A stretch of DNA of 35,938 nucleotides from an uncultured Collinsella sp. (lineage in GTDB: Bacteria; Actinomycetota; Coriobacteriia; Coriobacteriales; Coriobacteriaceae). The first letter of the stretch is position 1, and each line of letters opens with the position of its first letter. The translations under genes and the position numbers were made by a program. The notes under the pieces were generated by a model. It did not search any database, was not told where the DNA came from, and saw nothing but the letters and a program-made list of their open reading frames with translations. Positions 23,895-32,119 of this stretch are shown in pieces. Location of the stretch: NCBI GenBank assembly GCA_900756765.1, contig CAAELE010000037.1, positions 1 to 35,938 of the forward strand, given 5' to 3'.

Positions 23895-25124
23895 CTAACC
23901 GCGGCGACGCTCCCAGCGTGCCAACTTAATCGTCACCAGCGTGAGCGCCCAGGCCACAAGCGAGAACACGGCACCAACCGCGCCAACGTAGGCAATGCCA
24001 GCTCCGCTTACCACGGCGCCGCCCACCGCGGTGCCAAACGAAATGCCGACATTAAACGCCATGGGCTCAACCGAACTCGCGAGTACCATCGACTTAGGAT
24101 GACGGTTGCGTGCCACGTCCATAAAGTGCGTGATGCACGACACCGAGAACAGGTACATGAGCAGCGCCAGGCTAAAAACAAAGACCAGCGCGAGTGGCAT
24201 GGTGCCGCCCACGGCAAACAGTCCGAGTAACGCCGCAGCCTGCAGCACAAACGTCACGAGCAGTGCCTTCATGCCAAAACGCGCATCGATCCATCCGCCC
24301 AGGATGTTCGAGATCAGGCAGAACACGCCGTAGGCCATGAGCGTGGTACTGGCTTCGACGGTGCCCATGCCCAGCAGCTGCTCAAGATAAGGCGTCACGT
24401 AGCCGTAGAAAACGTAGACCGACCCCACGCCAAACAAGAAGATGAGCATGCCGGTGATGATGCTCGGCTCGCGTAGCAGACCCGCCTGCTCGCGAAAGGT
24501 GGCAGGCTCGTCGGTCTGTCCGGCGCGCGGCATGAACGCCACGAGCGCTCCGCAGATCAGAACGGCAAAGGTAAGCGTGCCGTACATGGCCACGTGCCAG
24601 TCGAGCGTGTCGGCCACAAACTTGCCGATCGAAGTGACAAAGACCATTGCCACGGAAAACGCACCATATACCACCGAGATGGCAAGCGAAGTTTGCTGCG
24701 GGGACAGCAGCTCGGGGATGTACGTCACGCCCACGGCGAGCAGTGCGCCCGAGACGGAGCCCAGGACAATGCGCGAGATAAACAGCACCTGGAAGTTGGG
24801 CGCCAACGCCATGATCAGGTTGCCGAGCACAAAGACGATGCTGTAGCACACGAGCAGCTGGTAGCGGCGGAATCGCCCCGTGCTGAGCGCAAGCGCCGGC
24901 GTGGCGATAGCGTAGACGAGCGCGAACACGCTGATGAGCTGGCCCGCAGTAGCAAGTGATACGCCGAGTTCCGTTGCCAAGTCGCTCTCGATACCGATGA
25001 CCACGAACTCGGAGCAGCCGAGAGAGAATCCCAACAGCACGAGCAGCGCCAGGCAGAGCTTGGTGCGCGCGGGGGAGAGCGCGGCGGCGGTTGACTTACT
25101 TTTAGGCGTGGTTGCGGCGGTCAA
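23895..25124 (-). CDS. MFS transporter, DHA1-like
   Basis: This 409-residue protein has about twelve hydrophobic segments. The early segment (LLVLLGFSLGCSEFVVIGIESDLA) and ALSTGRFRRYQLL resemble the sugar-efflux/drug:H+ antiporter DHA1 branch. The substrate is not predictable. The start is called at TTG (25124), 8 bases after GGAG. The frame has no ATG until inside the protein except one 40 codons upstream, beyond the palindrome at 25182, which is unlikely to be coding. It stands alone on the minus strand. Confidence 0.87.
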   Translation of the reverse strand: MTAATTPKSKSTAAALSPARTKLCLALLVLLGFSLGCSEFVVIGIESDLATELGVSLATAGQLISVFALVYAIATPALALSTGRFRRYQLLVCYSIVFVLGNLIMALAPNFQVLFISRIVLGSVSGALLAVGVTYIPELLSPQQTSLAISVVYGAFSVAMVFVTSIGKFVADTLDWHVAMYGTLTFAVLICGALVAFMPRAGQTDEPATFREQAGLLREPSIITGMLIFLFGVGSVYVFYGYVTPYLEQLLGMGTVEASTTLMAYGVFCLISNILGGWIDARFGMKALLVTFVLQAAALLGLFAVGGTMPLALVFVFSLALLMYLFSVSCITHFMDVARNRHPKSMVLASSVEPMAFNVGISFGTAVGGAVVSGAGIAYVGAVGAVFSLVAWALTLVTIKLARWERRRG

Positions 25125-25181
25125 GGTTGTCACTCCAATGTCGCATGAATAAGCGGGATTCAATCCCTGCAACTCTAACAG

Positions 25182-25214
25182 AATGTGACAAAGGAACAGT
25201 CTCTTTGTCACATT
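25182..25214. repeat. GACAAAG palindrome, copy 3
   Basis: Arms AATGTGACAAAG (25182-25193) and its complement (25203-25214) flank nine bases. Compared with copies 1 and 2, the C-to-T change in one arm is matched by G-to-A in the other, so pairing is kept. It lies in the divergent gap between the MFS gene and the 25385 gene. Confidence 0.75.
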
Positions 25215-25234
25215 GCGCTGCCAGCCAGTCACCC

Positions 25235-25299
25235 AAACCGTCACAACATTCGATGAAAATCTCGAAATCGAGGAAAAGCATCGAATGTTGTGACGGTTT
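25235..25299. repeat. Perfect 21-bp inverted repeat
   Basis: Arms 25235-25255 and 25279-25299 (ending CATTCGATG and starting CATCGAATG) are exact complements. The 23-base centre contains CTCG-AAAT-CGAG, so the whole can fold as a long, nearly continuous hairpin. The plus strand continues TTTTCC. It is 20 bases from copy 3 of the GACAAAG palindrome. Confidence 0.75.
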
Positions 25300-25384
25300 T
25301 CCTGTCTGTGCCGGCGAGCTCCAGCGCTGTCTGGGGGTATAAGGCTAGCAAGTGTTTATTTGCGAGGCCTAAGGGGCGCCCCGT

Positions 25385-26254
25385 ATGGATATCGATAACT
25401 TTGAATGGTGGTATAGCGAGGGCGAGGCTCCGGACGAGGAGTGGGACGAGCCCGCGCCGCGTGACGTGTCGAGCGACGAGGACGAGATCGGCAACGATAC
25501 CGCTGTCGAGCTTGAAGCCGCTTCCTACTCCGCCGAGCCCCTGACCTTTGAACAGGCCTGGGCCCAGGCCGAGGCCGACGAGGCTAAGGCCGATGCCACG
25601 GCCACACTCGGCGAGCCGGCGGACATGTCCATCTCGCCGGCCAAGACCCCGCAGCCGCGCCATAACATCGACCCCGGCAGCACGGCATCCTTCAGCATAC
25701 TCGACGTGCCCGCGCATGGTGCTCAGGCGCCTGCGCCCACGCATCGCCCCGACCTAGCTCGCGAGGAAGACGCGGGCCGCCGCTCCCCGCTCGGCCCCAT
25801 CCTCATCGCCTTCATGGCCGGCGTCATCGCTTGCTCGGCGATCGGAAATGTCTGGAGTCACGTGGAGCAACAGCGCAAAGACGCCGCCAAGGTCGAGATG
25901 TCCGTCGAACAATCGCTCAGCCGCACGCGCTCGGTGCATGTGTCGGTCGAGGTTAAGGACGGCGCGACGTGGGATACCGCGCGCGGCGATAGCCAAATGC
26001 TCGTCCATATCGTGGGCCGCACACTCAAGGGACAAGCAATCGACGAGTATCAATACGTCAATTCCGAAGGTGACGGCATCGAGCTCAAGCCCGGTGACTA
26101 CGAGCTCACGGTCGATGAGCCGCCCGTCGCCACCGACGGCACGCGTTACCGTGCCTCAAAGCGCATGGTTCCGGTGAGTTTTAATTCACAGGCGCCCGAT
26201 ACGGTCGATAGCACGCCGCAGGGCGGGTTTGACCTTTACGCTATTGCTCAATAA
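25385..26254 (+). CDS. Membrane-anchored protein of unknown function
   Basis: This 289-residue protein belongs to no family I recognise. The first 130 residues are acidic and low in complexity (Glu/Asp/Ala/Pro-rich, with EEWDEPAP and DEDEIG). One membrane segment follows near 134-153 (LGPILIAFMAGVIACSAIGN). A C-terminal domain of about 130 residues contains VHVSVEVKDGATWDTARGD and ends in SFNSQAPDTV...GGFDLYAIAQ. With no N-terminal signal, the acidic part is probably cytoplasmic and the C-terminal domain outside. AAGGGG next to a GGGGCGCCCC palindrome precedes the start. It stands alone. Confidence 0.75.
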   Translation: MDIDNFEWWYSEGEAPDEEWDEPAPRDVSSDEDEIGNDTAVELEAASYSAEPLTFEQAWAQAEADEAKADATATLGEPADMSISPAKTPQPRHNIDPGSTASFSILDVPAHGAQAPAPTHRPDLAREEDAGRRSPLGPILIAFMAGVIACSAIGNVWSHVEQQRKDAAKVEMSVEQSLSRTRSVHVSVEVKDGATWDTARGDSQMLVHIVGRTLKGQAIDEYQYVNSEGDGIELKPGDYELTVDEPPVATDGTRYRASKRMVPVSFNSQAPDTVDSTPQGGFDLYAIAQ

Positions 26255-26333
26255 CTGCACCTGTCGCTCAACCCCGCCGCCAAGAGTGGGACAATAGCCC
26301 TCGACACTGTTGTTTACTTTTGGAGGAAGTAGC

Positions 26334-27227
26334 ATGTCCACCGTCACTACCATCAAGCGCGGCGGCCTCACCGCGGCCATCGATTCCATGGGTGCCCAGC
26401 TCACGAGCCTTGCCCTCAACGGCAACGAGTATCTGTGGCAGGGCGACCCCGCCTTTTGGGGCAAGCATGCGCCCATCCTGTTCCCCATTGTGGGCTCGCT
26501 GCGCAACAACACGGCGACGTCTGCGGCCGGCACCTGCGAGATGCCGCGCCACGGACTCGCGCGCATCGTCGAACACAAGCTGGTCGAGGTTTCGGAGGAC
26601 GGCTCCTCGGTAACGTACGAGATCACCGACACGCCCGAGTCGCTCAAGGCGTTCCCGTTCCACTTTAAGCTCAGCATGACCTATGCCTTGACCGGCGACG
26701 CCACCCTCACGCAGACCTTTGCCGTCACCAACACCGGCGACGTGGACCTGCCGTTCTCGGTGGGCGGCCACCCCGCGTTTAACGTACCGGCTCCCGGTGC
26801 CGAGGACGAGGCGTTCGAGGATTACGAGCTGGCGTTTACCGAGGCTTGGACTAACGAGGCCCCCGTCATCACGCCCGACGGTCTTATGACGTTCGAGGGT
26901 AGTTACAAGGCTCCCGATAACTCGGACGTGCTGCCCATCACGCACCGCAGTTTCGATAACGATGCCATCATGTTCACCGATACTCCGGGCTCTACGCTCA
27001 CGCTGCGCGGTCGCAAGTCGGGCCACGGCGTCAAGATCGACTTTGAGGGCTTTAAGTACATCGGCGTGTGGTCTGCCGCCAACGACGCTCCGTTTGTGGC
27101 GCTCGAGCCCTGGACCGGCCACACCACCATGGACACCGAGGACGATGTCTTTGAGCACAAGGTCAATACCATTACGCTGGCGCCGGGCGAGACGGACGTC
27201 CGCAGCTTTAGCGTCACCCTGCTCTAG
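26334..27227 (+). CDS. Aldose 1-epimerase family protein (GalM/LacX-like)
   Basis: This 297-residue protein starts at ATG 26334 behind GGAGGAAG. It shows family landmarks: a leading beta-rich domain with GAQLTSLALNGNEYLWQGDPAFWGKHAPILFPIVG, H in MPRHGLAR near residue 82, and VGGHPAFNVP near 144, with a catalytic acid expected late (LEPWTGHT near 265). These proteins interconvert anomers of hexoses or hexose-6-phosphates. Compared with classical GalM (about 340 residues) it is shorter, as in the LacX-like branch. The start region of the frame before 26334 lacks a ribosome site. Confidence 0.9.
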   Translation: MSTVTTIKRGGLTAAIDSMGAQLTSLALNGNEYLWQGDPAFWGKHAPILFPIVGSLRNNTATSAAGTCEMPRHGLARIVEHKLVEVSEDGSSVTYEITDTPESLKAFPFHFKLSMTYALTGDATLTQTFAVTNTGDVDLPFSVGGHPAFNVPAPGAEDEAFEDYELAFTEAWTNEAPVITPDGLMTFEGSYKAPDNSDVLPITHRSFDNDAIMFTDTPGSTLTLRGRKSGHGVKIDFEGFKYIGVWSAANDAPFVALEPWTGHTTMDTEDDVFEHKVNTITLAPGETDVRSFSVTLL

Positions 27228-27228
27228 A

Positions 27229-27319
27229 GGTTCCGCCGTTCTGACGAACGGCGGGCCGGTCGACGCTGCGCCCTTAGGTTCCGCCGTTCTGACGAACGGC
27301 GGGCCGGTCGACGCTGCGC
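27229..27319. repeat. Tandem 43-bp direct repeat
   Basis: Positions 27229-27271 and 27277-27319 are identical over 43 bases (period 48). Each copy contains a CCGCCGTT-N6-AACGGCGG hairpin and a GTCGAC site. The array starts one base after the epimerase stop codon. The duplicated hairpins may serve as a double transcription or mRNA-decay barrier. Confidence 0.85.
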
Positions 27320-27346
27320 GCCACCCAGAGCGACAATTTGCCATTC

Positions 27347-27388
27347 AAAAGGCACGGCATGACCAGAAGGTCTATGCCCTGCCTTTTT
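27347..27388 (+). terminator. Terminator after the epimerase gene
   Basis: AAAAGGCACGGCAT (27347-27360) pairs with ATGCCCTGCCTTTT (27374-27387) with one C-C mismatch. The T-run closes the stem, so it works in both directions. From 27390 to 27555 lies the leader of the amino acid transporter operon, with no convincing promoter hexamers seen. Confidence 0.8.
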
Positions 27389-27555
27389 CATGCCAACTTG
27401 TTCGCTCTGGGCGGCGCTCGCTGGCATTGCCAAAACATCGACGTTCCCAATGACTACCGTGTGTCTATTAATTTTTCGAGCTTGTGCTGCGCTGCTGGTC
27501 GCTGGCGTATATCCTGTTAAGTCGTCAGCATACGATTCAACAGGGAAGGCAGATT

Positions 27556-28482
27556 ATGCATTCTCCCCATCAACGCGACGCGCATCCACAGCTGGTGTGC
27601 AGCCGTCGCATCTTTTTGGGTAGCGCTCTCGCTGCGAGTGCTTCCGTTGTCGCCGGCGCGCTTGCCGGCTGCCAGCGTCCGTCCACGCTCAAGGTGGTTC
27701 AGCCCACGACGGGCGGCGGTCGCGACGACCTGTCCGATTCCGTGATCGGCAAGGACAAGATCCGTATCGGCATGGAGGCGGCCTACGCCCCGTACAACTG
27801 GCAGGTTTCCGAGGCCAGCGAGTTCACCATTCCCATCGACAACGTGCAGGGCGCCTATGCCGACGGCTACGACGTGCAGATCGCCAAGATCGTCTGCAAA
27901 GCCCTCGGCGGCGAGCCTGTTGCCGTCAAGCAGAGCTTCTCGGGCCTTATCGATTCGCTTAACAACGGCCAGATCGACCTCATCATCGCCGGCATGAGCG
28001 CCACGCCCGAGCGCGAGGAGTCCGTCGGCTTTTCCAAGCCGTATTTTATCGGCTATTTTGGCCTGTTCGTAAAAGAGGGCTCGCCCTACCAAAACGCGAC
28101 CAAGCTCAGCGACTTTAGCGGCGCCACGGTGCTCGGCCAAAAGGACACGATGCTCGACACCGTCATCGACGAGATTCCGGGCGTCGTCCACAAAAATCCG
28201 GTCGATTCGGTACCCACGGTGTTCTCGAACCTGCTGCAGGGCACTTGTGACGCCGTGACCTACAACACCGAAAACGAGAAGGGTTATATGGCCCAAAACC
28301 CGGGCATCGTGCCCATTCGCTTTGCGGAGGGCGAGGGCTTTAAGCAGGAGGTTACGACAAACGTCGGCTGCCGCAAGGGCTCGGACAAGCTGCTCAAACT
28401 TATCGATAAGACGCTCAAGGGCATCAGCCAGGAGGAGCGCGACCAGATGTGGGACGCGTGCCTCGACCGTCAGCCGGCATAG
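27556..28482 (+). CDS. Polar amino acid ABC transporter substrate-binding lipoprotein
   Basis: This 308-residue protein starts at ATG 27556 behind AGGGAAGG. Residues 1-39 form a twin-arginine signal (SRRIFLG, R17-R18) ending in lipobox LAGC with C39, so it is probably exported folded by Tat and anchored as a lipoprotein. The mature part has the family 3 solute-binding fold: IGMEAAYAPYNW near the start, SGLIDSLNNGQIDLIIAGMSATPER and FSKPYF in the middle. It should capture a polar amino acid, such as glutamine, glutamate or another, for the permease and ATPase encoded next; the exact ligand is uncertain. Confidence 0.9.
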   Translation: MHSPHQRDAHPQLVCSRRIFLGSALAASASVVAGALAGCQRPSTLKVVQPTTGGGRDDLSDSVIGKDKIRIGMEAAYAPYNWQVSEASEFTIPIDNVQGAYADGYDVQIAKIVCKALGGEPVAVKQSFSGLIDSLNNGQIDLIIAGMSATPEREESVGFSKPYFIGYFGLFVKEGSPYQNATKLSDFSGATVLGQKDTMLDTVIDEIPGVVHKNPVDSVPTVFSNLLQGTCDAVTYNTENEKGYMAQNPGIVPIRFAEGEGFKQEVTTNVGCRKGSDKLLKLIDKTLKGISQEERDQMWDACLDRQPA

Positions 28483-28491
28483 GGAGGCAGC

Positions 28492-29640
28492 ATGAAAGCT
28501 ATCAATCGTCTGGCCTCCTTTATCAAGGCCGACCACCGTTATGTGTATCTGGGCACGAGCGCTATCGCGGCGCTCGGCCTGGCGTTTAGCCAGCGCAACC
28601 CCACGCCGCTGAGCTTCTTGGCGCCTACGGGCGCGTTCCAAGACTGCCTCTGGGCAATCCTTTGGGCCTGGCTCGTCGTATCGGCGGCGGCGCTGGTCAC
28701 CAAGCTTATGCACTGGAACGACTATCGCGAAAAGTCGCCGTTCGCATCCGAGCGCTTCCGTCGCGGCGCGCGCCTGGGCAGCTACGTCGTGGTCGCCATC
28801 GCGGCGATCTTTTTCGTGGACCGCTGCGTCATGTCATTTATCGACCTGGTGCAGGTGAGCATTGTCTCGGACTCCAACCCCAGCGACTTTTTGTCGAGCC
28901 TGGTCTACATGACCTACAAGAGCGGGGACTTCTTTATCCGCGGCATCGAGATCACCATCGCGCTTGCGACCTTCGGTACCGTCATCGCCTTTTTCCTGGC
29001 GCTGCTCTTTGTGTTCCTGCGCATTCAGACCTTCGATCGCGTGGACAACGACCTCACGCGCTTCTTTAAGAGCATCGGCCGCGGCTTTGCGACCATCTAC
29101 TCCACCATCGTGCGCGGCACGCCCATGATGGTCCAGGGCCTGCTCATCTATTACGCGGGCTTCACCGTTTTGCGCGGCATGGGCTTCGAGACCGCCCAGG
29201 CCAACCAGATTTGGAGTACCTTCACCGCCGGCCTCGTCACCATCTCGCTCAACTCCACCGCCTACATGATGGAGGTCCTGCGCGGCGGCATCGAGTCCAT
29301 CGATCCCGGCCAGGCCGAGGCGGCGCGCTCGCTGGGCCTGTCGCAGTGGCAGGCTATGCGCAAGGTCGTGTTCCCCCAGGGCATTAAAAACGCGATTCCG
29401 GCGCTCACCAACGAGCTCATCATCAACATCAAGGATTCGTCGGTGCTCTCGGTCATCGGCGTGTTCGACCTTATGTACGCCACCACCACCGTCGCCGGCG
29501 TGTACTACCGCCAGATGGAGGTCTACTGCGTGGCGCTCGTGGTCTACCTGATCCTGACGCTCGTGGCGAGCCGCCTGCTCGAGGCCTTTGGCAAAAAGCT
29601 CGGCGCCGAGGCCCCGGCAACGCTGCCCAGCTCCAACTAG
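28492..29640 (+). CDS. Polar amino acid ABC transporter permease
   Basis: This 382-residue membrane protein begins nine bases after the lipoprotein stop, with GGGAGG in between. The C-terminal ~230 residues form the His/Glu/Gln-type permease domain, with the EAA loop EAARSLGLSQWQAMRKVVFPQG near 276-297 and IRGTPMMVQGLLIYY-like core segments. The first ~140 residues are an extra region with about three membrane segments not present in minimal HisM/GlnP permeases of about 220 residues. As the only permease gene in the cluster it probably works as a homodimer. Confidence 0.9.
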   Translation: MKAINRLASFIKADHRYVYLGTSAIAALGLAFSQRNPTPLSFLAPTGAFQDCLWAILWAWLVVSAAALVTKLMHWNDYREKSPFASERFRRGARLGSYVVVAIAAIFFVDRCVMSFIDLVQVSIVSDSNPSDFLSSLVYMTYKSGDFFIRGIEITIALATFGTVIAFFLALLFVFLRIQTFDRVDNDLTRFFKSIGRGFATIYSTIVRGTPMMVQGLLIYYAGFTVLRGMGFETAQANQIWSTFTAGLVTISLNSTAYMMEVLRGGIESIDPGQAEAARSLGLSQWQAMRKVVFPQGIKNAIPALTNELIINIKDSSVLSVIGVFDLMYATTTVAGVYYRQMEVYCVALVVYLILTLVASRLLEAFGKKLGAEAPATLPSSN

Positions 29641-29662
29641 GCTCAAGACGAGGAGAATCATC

Positions 29663-30448
29663 ATGGCAGATACCGCCACTACCGGCACCGCGGCCGCCGC
29701 ACAGACCAATGAGCCGCTTATCCGCGTCGAGGGCCTGCGCAAGAGCTTTGGCTCGCTCGAGGTGCTTAAGGGCATCGACCTCGCTGTCAATCCCGGCGAG
29801 GTCGTCACCATTATCGGCGCCTCGGGCTCGGGCAAGTCGACCTTCCTGCGCTGCCTCAACCTGCTCGAGACCCCGGACGCGGGCCACATCTGGTTCCACG
29901 GCCAGGACCTTACGGCCGAGCGCTGCAATATCAACAAGCTGCGCGAGGACATCGGCATGGTGTTCCAGGGCTTTAACCTGTTCAACAACATGGATGTGCT
30001 CGACAACTGCACGCTCGCGCCCGTCACGCTCAAAAAGATGAGCAAGGCCGAGGCCGAGAAGGTCGCGATGGAGCATCTGACGAGCGTGGGGCTCGAAAAG
30101 TTCGCGCACGCCGCCGTGGGTCGCCTGTCCGGTGGCCAAAAGCAGCGCGTGGCCATCGCGCGCGCCCTGTGCATGAATCCGCAGATCATGCTGTTCGACG
30201 AGCCGACCTCCGCACTCGACCCCGAGATCGTGGGAGAGGTGCTCGAGGTCATGCGCAAGCTTGCGGCCGACGGCATGACCATGGTCGTCGTCACGCACGA
30301 GATGGCCTTTGCCCGAACCGTGTCCGACCGCGTGGTCTTTATGGACAAGGGCGTGGTGCTCGAGGACGCCGCGCCGGCCGAGCTCTTTGGCAATCCTAAG
30401 CACCAGCGCACCCGCGAGTTCCTCTCGCGTTATCTCAACGACAAATAA
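29663..30448 (+). CDS. Polar amino acid ABC transporter ATP-binding protein
   Basis: This 261-residue protein has Walker A GASGSGKST near 54-62, signature LSGGQKQR near 155, Walker B IMLFDEPTSALD near 174-185 and the H-loop THEMAF near 213. It is the GlnQ/HisP-type ATPase that drives the adjacent permease. It starts at ATG 29663, 22 bases after the permease stop, with GAGGAGA upstream. A palindrome resembling a terminator follows. Confidence 0.93.
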   Translation: MADTATTGTAAAAQTNEPLIRVEGLRKSFGSLEVLKGIDLAVNPGEVVTIIGASGSGKSTFLRCLNLLETPDAGHIWFHGQDLTAERCNINKLREDIGMVFQGFNLFNNMDVLDNCTLAPVTLKKMSKAEAEKVAMEHLTSVGLEKFAHAAVGRLSGGQKQRVAIARALCMNPQIMLFDEPTSALDPEIVGEVLEVMRKLAADGMTMVVVTHEMAFARTVSDRVVFMDKGVVLEDAAPAELFGNPKHQRTREFLSRYLNDK

Positions 30449-30456
30449 TGCAAGCG

Positions 30457-30489
30457 AACGTGGCAAAGGGACCGCCTCTTTGCCACGTT
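30457..30489 (+). terminator. GACAAAG-family palindrome, copy 4, terminator-like
   Basis: Arms AACGTGGCAAAG (30457-30468) and its complement (30478-30489) flank nine bases and are followed by GTTTTTGG. Relative to the other copies two arm bases changed together with their partners, preserving pairing. It starts nine bases after the ATPase stop and ends 16 bases before the peptidase start, so it may partly uncouple the M20 gene from the transporter operon. Confidence 0.7.
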
Positions 30490-30505
30490 GTTTTTGGAGG
30501 AAGGC

Positions 30506-31933
30506 ATGGCCGAGGTTTGGCGCTTCTTTGCGCACGAGGATGATTTTGCCGATATCGACGAGGTCGGCGCGTGCGAGCGCCTGGGCCGCGTGCTGTCGTT
30601 TCCGACGATTTCGAGCATGGATGCCCAGACGGTGGACTGGCAGGCGTTTGCCGACCTGCGCGCCTATATGCAGCAGGCCTGGCCGCGCGTGTTTGCGGCG
30701 GGCGAGGTCGAGCTCATCGACCATTCGCTGCTCGTGACGCTTGCCGGCATCGACCCCGCCCTCAAGCCGGTCATGCTCATGGGCCACATGGACGTGGTTC
30801 CCGTGGTGCCGGGCACCGAGACAGACTGGACGCACAATCCCTTTAGCGGGCACGTGGACGACACCTATATTTGGGGTCGCGGCGCCATCGATATGAAAGA
30901 CCAGGTCGCAGGCATCCTGGAGGCCGTTGAGTATGCGCTGGCGCACGGCTGGCAACACGAACGAACCCTGCTGCTGGCCTTTGGCCAGGATGAGGAGACC
31001 ACGCAGTGCGGCGCGGGTGCCATTGGCCGCGTGCTCGAGGAGCGCGGCGTTGAGCTTGAGTACCTGATTGACGAGGGCGACTATCGTATCGTTGAGGCTG
31101 CCGAGTACGGCGCAGGCGAGGGTTGGCTTATGCATGCCGATCTTGCCGAGAAGGGCTATGCCGATATCGTGCTCAGGACGAAGAGCGAGGGCGGGCATTC
31201 TTCCAACCCTTACGGTGGCACGTCGCTCGAAGTGCTCAGCCGCGCTATTGCCGCGATTTGCGATATCGAGTGGCCGGCGCGTGTGACCGATCTGCTTGCC
31301 GCGCAGCTCGTCGAGCTGGGGCTTTATACCGCAGACGAGATTGCTGCCAGCAAGGATGCCATCGTGCGCGACTGCCTTGCCAGCAAAAAGCTGTACCCGC
31401 TTGTGACCACCACCTGTGCGCCCACGCAAATCGAGGGCGGCAGTACCGGTGCCAACGTAATGCCGCAAGATATGTGGGTCAATATCAACTTCCGCATGCT
31501 CGAGGGTACGAGCGTGGCCGATGTCGTGGCCTGCTGCCGCGAGGCCGTTGCCACCGCTGGGCTCGCCGGCCGAGTCGAGGTCGAGCTGGGCCCCGGCAGC
31601 TCCGAGCCCTCGCCGTCCCCGCGCGTGGGCGGTCCGGGGCTCGAGGCCGTCCGCGCCATCGCCGCCCGCTATTTCCGTGATCCCAAGCCGACGGAGGAAA
31701 ACGGATCGTCTGCGGTGGGCCAAGAGCCGATGAGCATCGTGCCCTCGACCGTGATTGGTGCAACCGATGCCGCCAACTACCAGCGCATTTGCCACGAGTG
31801 CATCCGCTTCTCCGCCTTTGTGGTCGACGATGACGAATGCGACCGCGGCGTCCACGGCACCAACGAGCGCATCGCCCGTCGCGCCTACCTCCAAGGCATC
31901 CGCTTCCTCATCGCCCTGCTCCACACGCTCTAG
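30506..31933 (+). CDS. M20 family metallopeptidase
   Basis: This 475-residue protein starts at ATG 30506 behind GGAGGAAGG. Metal-site motifs are in family order: GHMDVVPV (H94, D96), WGRGAIDMKD (bridging D near 129), the catalytic Glu pair in GQDEET (about 163-164), and a late His in RGVHGTNE. The dimerisation lid lies between. M20 members are di-zinc carboxypeptidases, dipeptidases or aminoacylases. The length and the GQDEET form suggest the carboxypeptidase S/Xaa dipeptidase-like branch. No signal peptide is seen, so it is probably cytoplasmic. Its place after the amino acid transporter suggests a shared amino acid or peptide scavenging role. Confidence 0.9.
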   Translation: MAEVWRFFAHEDDFADIDEVGACERLGRVLSFPTISSMDAQTVDWQAFADLRAYMQQAWPRVFAAGEVELIDHSLLVTLAGIDPALKPVMLMGHMDVVPVVPGTETDWTHNPFSGHVDDTYIWGRGAIDMKDQVAGILEAVEYALAHGWQHERTLLLAFGQDEETTQCGAGAIGRVLEERGVELEYLIDEGDYRIVEAAEYGAGEGWLMHADLAEKGYADIVLRTKSEGGHSSNPYGGTSLEVLSRAIAAICDIEWPARVTDLLAAQLVELGLYTADEIAASKDAIVRDCLASKKLYPLVTTTCAPTQIEGGSTGANVMPQDMWVNINFRMLEGTSVADVVACCREAVATAGLAGRVEVELGPGSSEPSPSPRVGGPGLEAVRAIAARYFRDPKPTEENGSSAVGQEPMSIVPSTVIGATDAANYQRICHECIRFSAFVVDDDECDRGVHGTNERIARRAYLQGIRFLIALLHTL

Positions 31934-32119
31934 CATGCGACAAAGGGACTGAGCCGATTTCATCGGTAATGAGACAAAAACTGTCATAGAATAAGACTAA
32001 GATATCTTAAGAGACATATGCTGGGGTTGGTATTCCTTGAACGACTGCGGGCATGTGCCAGACTGCCTCGGCCCCCGGGGAGCACCCGGGCAGGTCGCCG
32101 TGTGACTGGGGAGGAAATT
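31934..32119 (+). promoter_or_regulatory. Leader region of the surface adhesin gene
   Basis: It begins with half of a GACAAAG palindrome (ATGCGACAAAGGGACTG at about 31935), whose other arm is missing. An AT-rich stretch (31970-32030, containing TAGAAT and AAGATATCTT) follows and could hold the promoter. A G/C hairpin at 32071-32091 (GCCC..GGG with CCCGGGC) precedes a strong Shine-Dalgarno GGGGAGG at 32108-32114, placed five bases before an ATG at 32120. Promoter hexamers could not be assigned with confidence. Confidence 0.5.

Noticed and set aside
25125..25244. Upstream ATG extension of the MFS transporter
   Set aside because: It would run through the GACAAAG palindrome. A TTG with a correctly spaced GGAG gives a normal MFS N-terminus.
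29471..31987. Long minus-strand open frame across the ABC ATPase and M20 genes
   Set aside because: The plus strand carries intact Walker motifs and metal-site motifs; the minus translation is low-complexity His/Ala/Gly-rich shadow sequence.
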